From Streptomyces sp. Edi4 (GTDB lineage: Bacteria; Actinomycetota; Actinomycetes; Streptomycetales; Streptomycetaceae), in the NCBI RefSeq assembly GCF_040253615.1, contig NZ_JBEJGY010000004.1:1302001-1366000 (forward strand): DNA of 64,000 nt. Direction: 5' to 3'. Position numbers and translations under genes: made by a program. Below, piece by piece: positions 57,273 through 64,000 of this stretch. The notes below the pieces were generated by a model. It was not told the DNA's origin and did no database searches. It saw only the letters and a program-made list of their open reading frames with translations. Position 1 is the stretch's first letter. Every line of letters begins with the position of its first letter.

Positions 57273-59411
57273 TCAGCCGATGTCCGGCGGGTCGATCCTG
57301 ATGCGGACCGGGTCGCCACCGCCCCGGGCGAGCCGGGCGGCCTGGGCGGCCTTGAGGGCGGCGGCCAGGGCCGCGCCGCTGCCCGGCGGCACCCGCAGCA
57401 GCACCCGCTCCCACTGCTCCCCCACCGGCGGATCGCCGGGCCTGCGCGGCCGGCCGGGGTCGGCGAGCGGAAGCGGGACCGGACCCAACACCTGCGCGTC
57501 GGGCGGCAGTTGGGCCGACCGCACGAACGCCTCGACCGCTTCGGGGCGGCCGATGGCCTCGGCCATCCGCGAGACCGGCGGGAACCCGAGCTCGGCCCGC
57601 TCGGCCAGTTCGCGCAGGGCGTGGCCCACCGGGTCCCAGCGGACCAGCGCCTGCACGGGGCGCAGCGTGGGCTCGGCCACCACGACCACCGTGCCGCCCT
57701 CGTCCTGTCCGCGCACAAGCGAGGCCGCCGTGATCCAGCGTCGCAGGGCGTCCTCGCCTGCCCTGAGGTCGGGCCGGCCCAGCATCGCCCAGCCGTCCAG
57801 GAGCAGCGCCGCCGCGTAGCCGCCCTCGGCGACCGGCTCGGCGCCGGGGGTGGACACCACGAGCGCGGGCTGTGCGGGCACCGCGTCCAGGACGTGGTCG
57901 CGCCCCGAGGTGCGCACCGGTACGGCGGGGAAGGCGCGGCCCAGCTCCTCGGCGGTGCGCCGGGCGCCGACGATCTGGGCCCGCAGCCGGGTCGCGCCGC
58001 ACTCCGCGCAGTGCCAGTCGGCCTCCGCCGTGCCGCACCAGGCGCACCGCAGCGCGTGCTCGTCCGGCGCCTCCAGGGGGCCCGCGCAGCGGCCGCACCG
58101 GGCCTGCGTCCGGCAGCGGGCGCAGGCCAGCCGCGGCGCGTATCCCCTTCTCGGCACCTGCACGAGGACGGGCCCGCTCTTCAGGCCCTCCCTGACGGCC
58201 TGCCAGGCGAGGCTCGGCAGCCGGGCCGCGCGCGCCGCCTCGTCGCGGGCCAGTTCCCCGTCGCCGACAGTGCGCACGAGGGGGGCCGCCGCCCGCGCCA
58301 CCGTGCGGTCGGCGGCCAGGGGCGCGGCCCATCCGCTCTGCACCAGCTGCGCGGCCTCGACCGTGCAGCTCGTACTGCCCAGCAGGAAGGCGCACTTGTC
58401 CTGGGTGGCCCGCAGTTCAAGGACCTCCCGTACGTGCGGGAAGGGGGCGTTGTCGTCGCTGTGGCTGGCGTCGCCGTCCTCCCAGACCACGACGAGGCCC
58501 AGCTTCTGGACGGGCGCGAACATCGCGGCCCGGGTGCCGACCACGGCCCGCACCGCGCCCCGGCTCACCGCGAGCCACTGCCGGTAGCGCCGCTCGGGGC
58601 CGGACTCGGCGGTGAGCAGCGCGTGCCGGCCCTCGCCGAGCAGCGCGGTCAGCGCCGCGTCCACACGGCTCGCGCTCCGGCCGTCCGGTACGACGACGAG
58701 TGCGCCTCGGCCCGATGCGAGCGTGGCGGCGACGGCCCGCGCGATCTCGTGCGCCCAGTGGGGCCCGGGCAGCGCCGTCCACACCGCGCGGGGCGCCGCT
58801 CCGCTCGCCAGCGCGCTCAGGAACGCGGGCCCCTGCTGGTACCGCTCCCAGGTCCCGGCCGCCGGCTCGGCGGGCGGCGGGGCAGGGTCGGGTGACGGTT
58901 TGGCCTCCGCTCGCGCGTTCCTCGGCGGCACGGCGAGCTGGAGCACGTCGGCGAGGCTGCCCGCGTACCGGTCGGCCACGGCCCGGGCCAGGGACAGGGT
59001 GCCCGGGCTGAGCACGCGCTCGGGCGAGACGACGCCGGCCAGCGCGGCCAGCGGGCCCGTGTAGTCCGTCTCGGCGCGCCGCTCGACGAGGAACCCGTCG
59101 ATCAGACCACCGCCCTCGCGGCGCCCGCCCCGCACGTTGCGCGCCCCGGCCCCGAACCGCACCCGCACCCGCACGCCGGGCTGCGCGTCGGCGTCCAGCT
59201 CCTCGGGCACGGCGTAGTCGAAGAACTGATCGAGGTGCAGCACTCCCTTGTTCACCACGACCCGGGCGATGGGCAGCTCCTTGGCGAGCGCGGCCCCCCG
59301 CCAGGTGCGCGGCTTGGCCTTGGGCACCTTGGCCCTGCGCACCGTCTCCCGAATGAGCGCAAGCTGCTCCGGCCCCGCGCCCCCGCCCCGCCGTTCGTCC
59401 TCGCCGCTCAC
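57273..59411 (-). CDS. priA: PriA-like protein without helicase motifs
   Basis: A 712-residue PriA of the actinobacterial type. The eight zinc cysteines are present (ACARCRTQARCGRC and CAWCGTAEADWHCAECG), as are the N-terminal DNA-binding part and C-terminal domain, but the Walker A lysine is missing (WTALPGPHWAHEI, residues 211-223) and the DEEH box is WEDGD (310-314). Such proteins are noted as lacking detectable helicase motifs, so it probably serves as a replication-restart scaffold. GTG 59411 follows TAGGAA. Confidence 0.92.
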   Translation of the reverse strand: MSGEDERRGGGAGPEQLALIRETVRRAKVPKAKPRTWRGAALAKELPIARVVVNKGVLHLDQFFDYAVPEELDADAQPGVRVRVRFGAGARNVRGGRREGGGLIDGFLVERRAETDYTGPLAALAGVVSPERVLSPGTLSLARAVADRYAGSLADVLQLAVPPRNARAEAKPSPDPAPPPAEPAAGTWERYQQGPAFLSALASGAAPRAVWTALPGPHWAHEIARAVAATLASGRGALVVVPDGRSASRVDAALTALLGEGRHALLTAESGPERRYRQWLAVSRGAVRAVVGTRAAMFAPVQKLGLVVVWEDGDASHSDDNAPFPHVREVLELRATQDKCAFLLGSTSCTVEAAQLVQSGWAAPLAADRTVARAAAPLVRTVGDGELARDEAARAARLPSLAWQAVREGLKSGPVLVQVPRRGYAPRLACARCRTQARCGRCAGPLEAPDEHALRCAWCGTAEADWHCAECGATRLRAQIVGARRTAEELGRAFPAVPVRTSGRDHVLDAVPAQPALVVSTPGAEPVAEGGYAAALLLDGWAMLGRPDLRAGEDALRRWITAASLVRGQDEGGTVVVVAEPTLRPVQALVRWDPVGHALRELAERAELGFPPVSRMAEAIGRPEAVEAFVRSAQLPPDAQVLGPVPLPLADPGRPRRPGDPPVGEQWERVLLRVPPGSGAALAAALKAAQAARLARGGGDPVRIRIDPPDIG

Positions 59412-59526
59412 AGCCAAATTCCTACCAGACAGGACTGACAGCCCCATGCCCGCCGACCCCGCCGGGATCATTCCGCCCGAGGCCGGCGCCGGTCATGACC
59501 GCGCCCTGTTGCGGGGCACAAACGAA

Positions 59527-59564
59527 GGCCCCGGACCAGTTCGACGCTCGAACGGTCCGGGGCC
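59527..59564 (-). terminator. metK terminator
   Basis: A long stem of 11 plus 6 base pairs with one bulged A (59527-59544 with 59548-59564) and a three-base loop lies 20 bases after the metK stop. On the minus strand it is followed by TTCGTTTGT. Confidence 0.85.
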
Positions 59565-59583
59565 CTGCTTCGGGTGCTGTGTA

Positions 59584-60792
59584 CTACAGCCCCGCGGCCG
59601 TCCTCAGCGCCTCCACCCGGTCCGTGCGCTCCCACGTGAAGTCGGGGAGTTCGCGGCCGAAGTGGCCGTACGCGGCGGTCTGGGCGTAGATCGGGCGGAG
59701 CAGGTCGAGGTCGCGGATGATCGCGGCCGGGCGCAGGTCGAAGACCTGGGTGATGGCCGTCTCGATCTTCTCGTTCTCGATCGTGTTCGTGCCGAACGTC
59801 TCGATGAACAGGCCCACCGGCTCGGCCTTGCCGATCGCGTACGCGACCTGGACCTCGCAGCGCGCCGCGAGCCCCGCGGCCACGACGTTCTTGGCGACCC
59901 AGCGCATCGCGTAGGCGGCCGAGCGGTCCACCTTCGACGGGTCCTTGCCGGAGAAGGCGCCGCCGCCGTGGCGGGCCATGCCGCCGTACGTGTCGATGAT
60001 GATCTTGCGGCCGGTCAGGCCGGCGTCGCCCATCGGGCCGCCGATCTCGAAGCGGCCGGTGGGGTTCACCAGGAGGCGGTAGGCGTCGGTGTCCAGCTTG
60101 ATGCCGTCCTCGACGAGCTGCTTGAGGACGTGCTCGACGACGAACTCGCGGATGTCCGGAGCGAGCAGCGACTCCAGGTCGATGTCGCTGGCGTGCTGCG
60201 TGGAGACGACCACCGTGTCGAGGCGGACGGCCTTGTCGCCGTCGTACTCGATGGTGACCTGGGTCTTGCCGTCGGGGCGCAGGTAGGGGATGGTGCCGTT
60301 CTTGCGGACCTCGGTCAGGCGGCGCGAGAGCCGGTGCGCCACGTGGATCGGCAGCGGCATCAGCTCGGGCGTCTCGTCGCAGGCGTACCCGAACATCAGG
60401 CCCTGGTCGCCCGCGCCCTGCTTGTCCAGCTCGTCCTCGTCGCCCTCGACGCGCTTCTCGTACGCGGTGTCGACACCCTGGGCGATGTCAGGGGACTGGG
60501 CACCGATGGATACCGACACGCCGCAGGAGGCGCCGTCGAAGCCCTTCTTCGAGGAGTCGTAGCCGATTTCCAGGATCTTGTCGCGGACCAGCTGGGCGAT
60601 CGGCGCGTAGGCCTTGGTGGTGACCTCTCCGGCCACGTGCACCTGGCCCGTGGTGATAAGGGTCTCCACGGCCACGCGCGAGGCCGGGTCCTCGCGCAGG
60701 AGCGCGTCGAGGATCGTGTCGCTGATCTGGTCAGCGATCTTGTCGGGGTGACCTTCGGTCACTGACTCCGAGGTGAAGAGACGACGGGACAC
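59584..60792 (-). CDS. metK: S-adenosylmethionine synthetase
   Basis: Makes SAM from methionine and ATP. The 402-residue protein has the conserved [29 protein letters not shown] and the P-loop-like [22 protein letters not shown] 60792 follows CAGGGAG. Its 5' end overlaps the coaBC tail by 34 bases in another frame. A possible -10 (TAAACT, plus-strand 60874-60879) and a 7-bp hairpin (60840-60860) lie in the leader. No known SAM riboswitch could be matched. Confidence 0.97.
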   Translation of the reverse strand: MSRRLFTSESVTEGHPDKIADQISDTILDALLREDPASRVAVETLITTGQVHVAGEVTTKAYAPIAQLVRDKILEIGYDSSKKGFDGASCGVSVSIGAQSPDIAQGVDTAYEKRVEGDEDELDKQGAGDQGLMFGYACDETPELMPLPIHVAHRLSRRLTEVRKNGTIPYLRPDGKTQVTIEYDGDKAVRLDTVVVSTQHASDIDLESLLAPDIREFVVEHVLKQLVEDGIKLDTDAYRLLVNPTGRFEIGGPMGDAGLTGRKIIIDTYGGMARHGGGAFSGKDPSKVDRSAAYAMRWVAKNVVAAGLAARCEVQVAYAIGKAEPVGLFIETFGTNTIENEKIETAITQVFDLRPAAIIRDLDLLRPIYAQTAAYGHFGRELPDFTWERTDRVEALRTAAGL

Positions 60793-62255
60793 AACGCTCC
60801 CTGGGGTTGCAGCGGCTGCTGGCTGATCATGGTAGGTCGCGCCGGGAGCTGCGCCCGGCGGCGTTCCGGGACCAGTTTATCGGTCGGTTCTGTCCGTTGG
60901 ACCACGTGTCTCGCTCTGTGGAGTCCGGCAATCTCCGAATCTGGTCGTCCCGGGAGCTCGCGCGGACGCGGTCCGGTGCCCGCAAGGCCCGGGAGGCCCG
61001 GCCCGACACCGGGTCGCGAGGGGCTGAGACGGTCCTGGGGCGTGTCCCCGGATTGTCCGAAACGCGGGCCCACCGCATCCCACACCAGGTCCGAAAGCGC
61101 CTCTTTCGGACCGTACGGCACCGGCGTCTCCGATCCGTCGGCGCCCAGGATGACGGCCTCGTTCTCCTCGGAGCCGAACGTCTTGCGCTCGCCGACCTCA
61201 TTGACGACGAGCAGGTCGCAGCCCTTGCGCCGGAGCTTGAGGCGGCCGTTGGCCAGGACGTCGTCGGTCTCGGCGGCGAAACCGACGATCACCTGGTCCG
61301 GGCGGGCCCGGTGGGCGGAGATCTCGGCCAGGATGTCCGGATTGCGCACCAGTGTGAGCGGGGCGGGCTCCTCGCCGTCCTTCTTCTTGATCTTTCCGGC
61401 GGCGTACGTCCCGGGCCGGAAGTCCGCGACCGCGGCCGCCATCACGACGGCGTCGGCGTCCGCCGCCGCCGTCAGGACCGCCTCGCGCAGCTCTACGGCG
61501 GTGCCGACGCGGACCACGTCGGCCCCCGCCGGGTCGGGAAGCCGGGTGTTCGCCTCGATCAGGGTGACCCGGGCCCCCCGGGCGACGGCGGTCCGCGCGA
61601 GGGCGTACCCCTGCTTGCCGGAGGAGCGGTTGCCGAGGTAGCGCACGGGGTCCAGCGGCTCGCGCGTGCCGCCCGCGCTGATCACCACGTGCCGGCCGGC
61701 CAGGTCGCGCTCGGTACTCCCCCGGGCGAGTACCCGGCGGCACACCTCGAAGAGCTCGCCCGGGTCGGGCAGCCGGCCCTTGCCGGTGTCGACGCCGGTC
61801 AGGCGCCCCACGGCGGGCTCCACGACGACCGCGCCCCGGCGGCGCAGCGTGGCCACGTTCTCCTGGGTGGCGGGGTGCTCCCACATCTCGGTGTGCATCG
61901 CGGGCGCGAAGACGACGGGGCAGCGCGCGGTCAGCAGCGTGTTGGTGAGCAGGTCGTCGGCGAGGCCGTGGGCGGCCTTGGCGAGCATGTCGGCGGTGGC
62001 CGGCGCGACGATCACGAGGTCGGCGCCCTGTCCGATGCGCACGTGCGGCACCTCGTGGACGTCCGACCACACCTCGGTGGAGACGGGGTGGCCCGAGAGC
62101 GCGGACCAGGTGGCCGCCCCGACGAAGTGGAGCGCCGACGCGGTCGGCACCACCCGTACGTCGTGGCCCGACTCGGTCAGCCTGCGCAGCAGTTCGCACG
62201 CCTTGTAGGCGGCGATGCCGCCGCTGACCCCCAGAACGACCTTCGGCTCGGCCAT
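60759..62255 (-). CDS. coaBC: CoaBC: PPC decarboxylase/synthetase with 99-residue tail
   Basis: A bifunctional coenzyme A enzyme. The N-terminal decarboxylase (about 1-180) has [18 protein letters not shown] and the actinobacterial active-site APAMHTEMW; the C-terminal synthetase (about 190-399) has [17 protein letters not shown] and IKKKDG. The family normally ends about residue 400 ([12 protein letters not shown]), but here the frame runs on for 99 Pro/Arg-rich residues and stops inside metK. ATG 62255 is at the conserved N-terminus. Confidence 0.93.
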   Translation of the reverse strand: MAEPKVVLGVSGGIAAYKACELLRRLTESGHDVRVVPTASALHFVGAATWSALSGHPVSTEVWSDVHEVPHVRIGQGADLVIVAPATADMLAKAAHGLADDLLTNTLLTARCPVVFAPAMHTEMWEHPATQENVATLRRRGAVVVEPAVGRLTGVDTGKGRLPDPGELFEVCRRVLARGSTERDLAGRHVVISAGGTREPLDPVRYLGNRSSGKQGYALARTAVARGARVTLIEANTRLPDPAGADVVRVGTAVELREAVLTAAADADAVVMAAAVADFRPGTYAAGKIKKKDGEEPAPLTLVRNPDILAEISAHRARPDQVIVGFAAETDDVLANGRLKLRRKGCDLLVVNEVGERKTFGSEENEAVILGADGSETPVPYGPKEALSDLVWDAVGPRFGQSGDTPQDRLSPSRPGVGPGLPGLAGTGPRPRELPGRPDSEIAGLHRARHVVQRTEPTDKLVPERRRAQLPARPTMISQQPLQPQGALCPVVSSPRSQ

Positions 62256-62314
62256 CGCAAAACTCGCCTCTCCCCGCGCGCTGTCACCTTGACTGCGTGT
62301 GTGTACCCATGACA

Positions 62315-62353
62315 CACCACAGGCCCGGCAGTCGCGCTGCCGGGCCTGTGGTG
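62315..62353. terminator. Strong terminator after rpoZ
   Basis: A perfect 17-bp stem (62315-62331 with 62337-62353) closes a five-base loop between rpoZ and coaBC, so coaBC probably has its own promoter. Confidence 0.88.
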
Positions 62354-62378
62354 GAACGTTCTTTCGCTTGCGCGCCGC

Positions 62379-62651
62379 CTACTGGGCGGGGCCCTCGATG
62401 GCCTCCGAGGTCAGCAGACCGGCGTTGATCTCGCGCAGCGCGATCGAGAGCGGCTTCTCGTGGACGTGGGTGTCCACCAGCGGGCCGACGTACTCGAGCA
62501 GGCCCTCACCGAGCTGCGAGTAGTACGCGTTGATCTGGCGGGCACGCTTGGCCGCGTAGATCACCAGGCTGTACTTCGAGTCGGTTGCCTCAAGGAGCTC
62601 ATCAATCGGAGGGTTGATGATGCCCTCGGGCGCGGTAATGGAAGAGGACAC
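62379..62651 (-). CDS. rpoZ: RNA polymerase omega subunit
   Basis: The 90-residue omega subunit, which chaperones the beta-prime subunit. Conserved elements are [20 protein letters not shown] and [13 protein letters not shown], followed by an actinobacterial insertion and the C-terminal [16 protein letters not shown] 62651 follows GGAAGGC. It lies 82 bases downstream of gmk, the usual gmk-rpoZ order. Confidence 0.96.
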   Translation of the reverse strand: MSSSITAPEGIINPPIDELLEATDSKYSLVIYAAKRARQINAYYSQLGEGLLEYVGPLVDTHVHEKPLSIALREINAGLLTSEAIEGPAQ

Positions 62652-62733
62652 TCTCTGCCTTCCGATGGGGATCGAAGATGTGAGGCGGTGAGCGAGCCGG
62701 CCGGCGTCACGTAGGTGACGTCATACGACTCGA

Positions 62734-63327
62734 TCAAACAACTCGCACCAAGGCTAGCAGCTCGCGGGCCACGTCCTCGACCGAGGTGTTGACGAGCGTG
62801 GTGTCGAACTCGGCCTCGGCGGCCAGCTCCACCTTCGCGGCGGCGAGCCGGCGCTCGATGACGTCGGGCGCCTCGGTGCCCCGGCCGGTGAGCCGGCGCA
62901 CCAGTTCGTCCCAGCTCGGCGGCGCGAGGAAGACGAGCTGGGCCTCGGGCATCGACTCGCGGACGAGCCGGGCGCCCTGGAGGTCGATCTCCAGGAGGAC
63001 CGGCTCACCCGCTTCGAGGCGTTCCAGGACGGCCGCGCGCGGGGTGCCGTAGCGGTTGCCCGCGAACTCCGCCCACTCCAGGAGTTCACCGTTGGCGACG
63101 AGCTTGTCGAACTCCTCGTCGTCCACGAAGAAGTACTGCACGCCGTGGCGCTCGCCGGGGCGCGGCTTGCGGGTCGTCGCCGACACCGAGAGCCAGACCT
63201 CGGGGTGGACCTTGCGCATATGAGCGACGACCGTGCTCTTGCCGACCCCGGAGGGGCCGGAGAGCACGGTCAGCCGCGGACGTGCGTCCGGGGGTACGGG
63301 GGTGGTCCCCCGGAGTGTTGCTGCCAT
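62734..63327 (-). CDS. gmk: Guanylate kinase
   Basis: Phosphorylates GMP to GDP. The 197-residue enzyme has the P-loop GPSGVGKST at residues 24-32, the GMP-binding [11 protein letters not shown] and [21 protein letters not shown], and the lid [16 protein letters not shown] 63327 is used. It lies 38 bases downstream of sIHF, probably in one transcript. Confidence 0.97.
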   Translation of the reverse strand: MAATLRGTTPVPPDARPRLTVLSGPSGVGKSTVVAHMRKVHPEVWLSVSATTRKPRPGERHGVQYFFVDDEEFDKLVANGELLEWAEFAGNRYGTPRAAVLERLEAGEPVLLEIDLQGARLVRESMPEAQLVFLAPPSWDELVRRLTGRGTEAPDVIERRLAAAKVELAAEAEFDTTLVNTSVEDVARELLALVRVV

Positions 63328-63365
63328 GCGGCGATTATTCCAGCTTCTCGGGTATGCCCGAGACG

Positions 63366-63689
63366 TCAGGCCCCGGAGCCGCCGAACTCGCGCTCAAGGG
63401 ACGCGATCTGGTTGGAGCCGAGCCCCCGCACGCGGCGGCTCTCGGAGATGCCGAGCCGCTCCATGATCTGCTTGGCACGGACCTTGCCCACGCCGGGCAG
63501 GGACTCAAGGAGGGCGGAGACCTTCATCTTCCCGATGACGTCGTTCTCCTGGCCCGACTTGATGACCTCGTGGAGCGAGGCGCCGGAGTGCTTGAGTCGA
63601 TTCTTGACCTCGGCCCGCTCCCGGCGAGCCGCGGCGGCCTTTTCGAGCGCGGCTGCGCGCTGTTCAGGGGTAAGGGGCGGAAGAGCCAC
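63366..63689 (-). CDS. Actinobacterial integration host factor sIHF
   Basis: A 107-residue nucleoid protein of the mIHF/sIHF type that binds DNA without sequence specificity and affects supercoiling, sporulation and antibiotic production. A long N-terminal helix ([20 protein letters not shown]) precedes the helix-hairpin-helix region [18 protein letters not shown] and the C-terminal [15 protein letters not shown] chose GTG 63689 since GAGGTGA lies eight bases upstream; it gives the usual length. Confidence 0.96.
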   Translation of the reverse strand: MALPPLTPEQRAAALEKAAAARRERAEVKNRLKHSGASLHEVIKSGQENDVIGKMKVSALLESLPGVGKVRAKQIMERLGISESRRVRGLGSNQIASLEREFGGSGA

Positions 63690-63806
63690 GCCTACGTCAC
63701 CTCGGATGTCGAACTGTCGGATACGGACCGGTGAGGAACCTGATCGCTCCACACCAGGTGAGCAGCGTCCTCCGTACTCGCGCACGTGCTCGTCTGCTCT
63801 CGTCGG

Positions 63807-63836
63807 AGACTAGCGGCCAAGGCCGCTCCAGTCAGC
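63807..63836 (-). promoter_or_regulatory. Candidate sIHF promoter with embedded palindrome
   Basis: On the minus strand GCTGAC (plus 63831-63836) and TAGTCT (63807-63812) are 18 bases apart. The spacer holds the perfect palindrome AGCGGCCAAGGCCGCT (63812-63827), a possible operator. Confidence 0.45.
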
Positions 63837-63847
63837 GAGAACAAGCG

Positions 63848-63883
63848 AAAAGTCCTGGTCAGCCTCAGCTGATCAGGACTTTT
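63848..63883. terminator. Bidirectional terminator upstream of sIHF
   Basis: A 16-bp stem (63848-63863 with 63868-63883, one G-T wobble) with a CTCA loop is bounded by AAAA and TTTT, so it works on both strands. It probably ends the transcript of the gene lying to the right of the window. The remaining 117 bases to the right hold no recognisable gene. Confidence 0.88.
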
Positions 63884-64000
63884 CAGACAAAACACCCTGG
63901 TTTTACGTAAGGAATTTGTCAACGTTCCGTGTGCACGCACCCCATGGCTTCCGCGCGGGGCGCTTTCCCCGTTCCCCCGGCGCCCGCGCCAGGTCCGGGC

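Noticed and set aside
60793..60900. SAM riboswitch before metK
   Set aside because: Only a short GC hairpin is present; no SAM-I, SAM-II or SAM-IV consensus could be matched.

Overview
This 64 kb window is a stretch of Streptomyces chromosome. The signs are GC content above 70 percent, frequent GTG and TTG starts, a single bldA-type TTA codon, an RbpA gene with a textbook sigma-R promoter, and the actinobacterial integration host factor sIHF. As I recall it, the gene order (rbpA, fxsA, ppm1 ... hisG, hisE, rib operon, GH18 chitinase ... guaB1 ... rsmB, fmt, priA, metK, coaBC, rpoZ, gmk, sIHF) follows the Streptomyces coelicolor core region around SCO1420 to SCO1480. No insertion sequence, prophage, CRISPR array, tRNA or rRNA was seen.

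Layout. 0-5 kb: a MocR (YczR-type) regulator divergent from its YczE membrane partner, a glycerophosphodiester phosphodiesterase, a UMF1/Atg22-type transporter, and rbpA. 5-10 kb: FxsA and polyprenol-phosphate mannose synthase, a nearly empty 577 bp gap, then an Lrp regulator with a YtcJ-like amidohydrolase. 10-19 kb: an aminoglycoside-phosphotransferase-fold protein with a beta-rich unknown, a repeat-filled spacer, an acyl-CoA dehydrogenase, a TetR regulator divergent from a DUF6230-DUF6114 pair, a 54-residue membrane protein and a secreted C39 protease. 19-25 kb: a uridine-kinase-like protein, a candidate two-hairpin small RNA, an orphan EccA-like AAA ATPase with a TTA codon, and two CNNM/CorC-type membrane proteins.

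24.6-31 kb is one long minus-strand operon, ribD-ribE-ribM-ribBA-ribH-hisE-hisG plus a PH-domain protein, headed by an FMN riboswitch. 31-38.6 kb holds a chitinase behind the classic 12-bp direct-repeat promoter, a ROK regulator divergent from an MFS exporter, a uracil/xanthine permease and a DUF5995 protein. 38.6-44 kb looks like a lysine (or related amino acid) 2-monooxygenase pathway: DavB-like oxidase, DavA-like amidase, an Lrp regulator with an apparent frameshift, and an APC permease. Both ends of that locus carry TTGCG motifs spaced at near-helical intervals. The spacer between the amidase and Lrp holds a 176-bp tandem duplication built of common Streptomyces intergenic repeats.

44-53.5 kb: a GDSL hydrolase, GuaB1 (a CBS-containing GMP-reductase-type enzyme), a barnase-like lipoprotein RNase with its barstar inhibitor, the ATP-dependent ligase LigB, a glutamine-synthetase-like gene fused in operon to an amidohydrolase (a split FluG), a SorC regulator and rpe. 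53.7-64 kb is housekeeping: rsmB, fmt, a small HTH protein, a helicase-motif-less priA, metK, coaBC with a 99-residue tail running into metK, rpoZ, gmk and sIHF.

The best candidates for something not yet described are the small RNA/attenuator before the EccA-like gene, the DavBA-permease-Lrp locus with its phased operator arrays, the DUF6230-DUF6114 locus with its own pentapeptide-repeat insert, and the split FluG unit.
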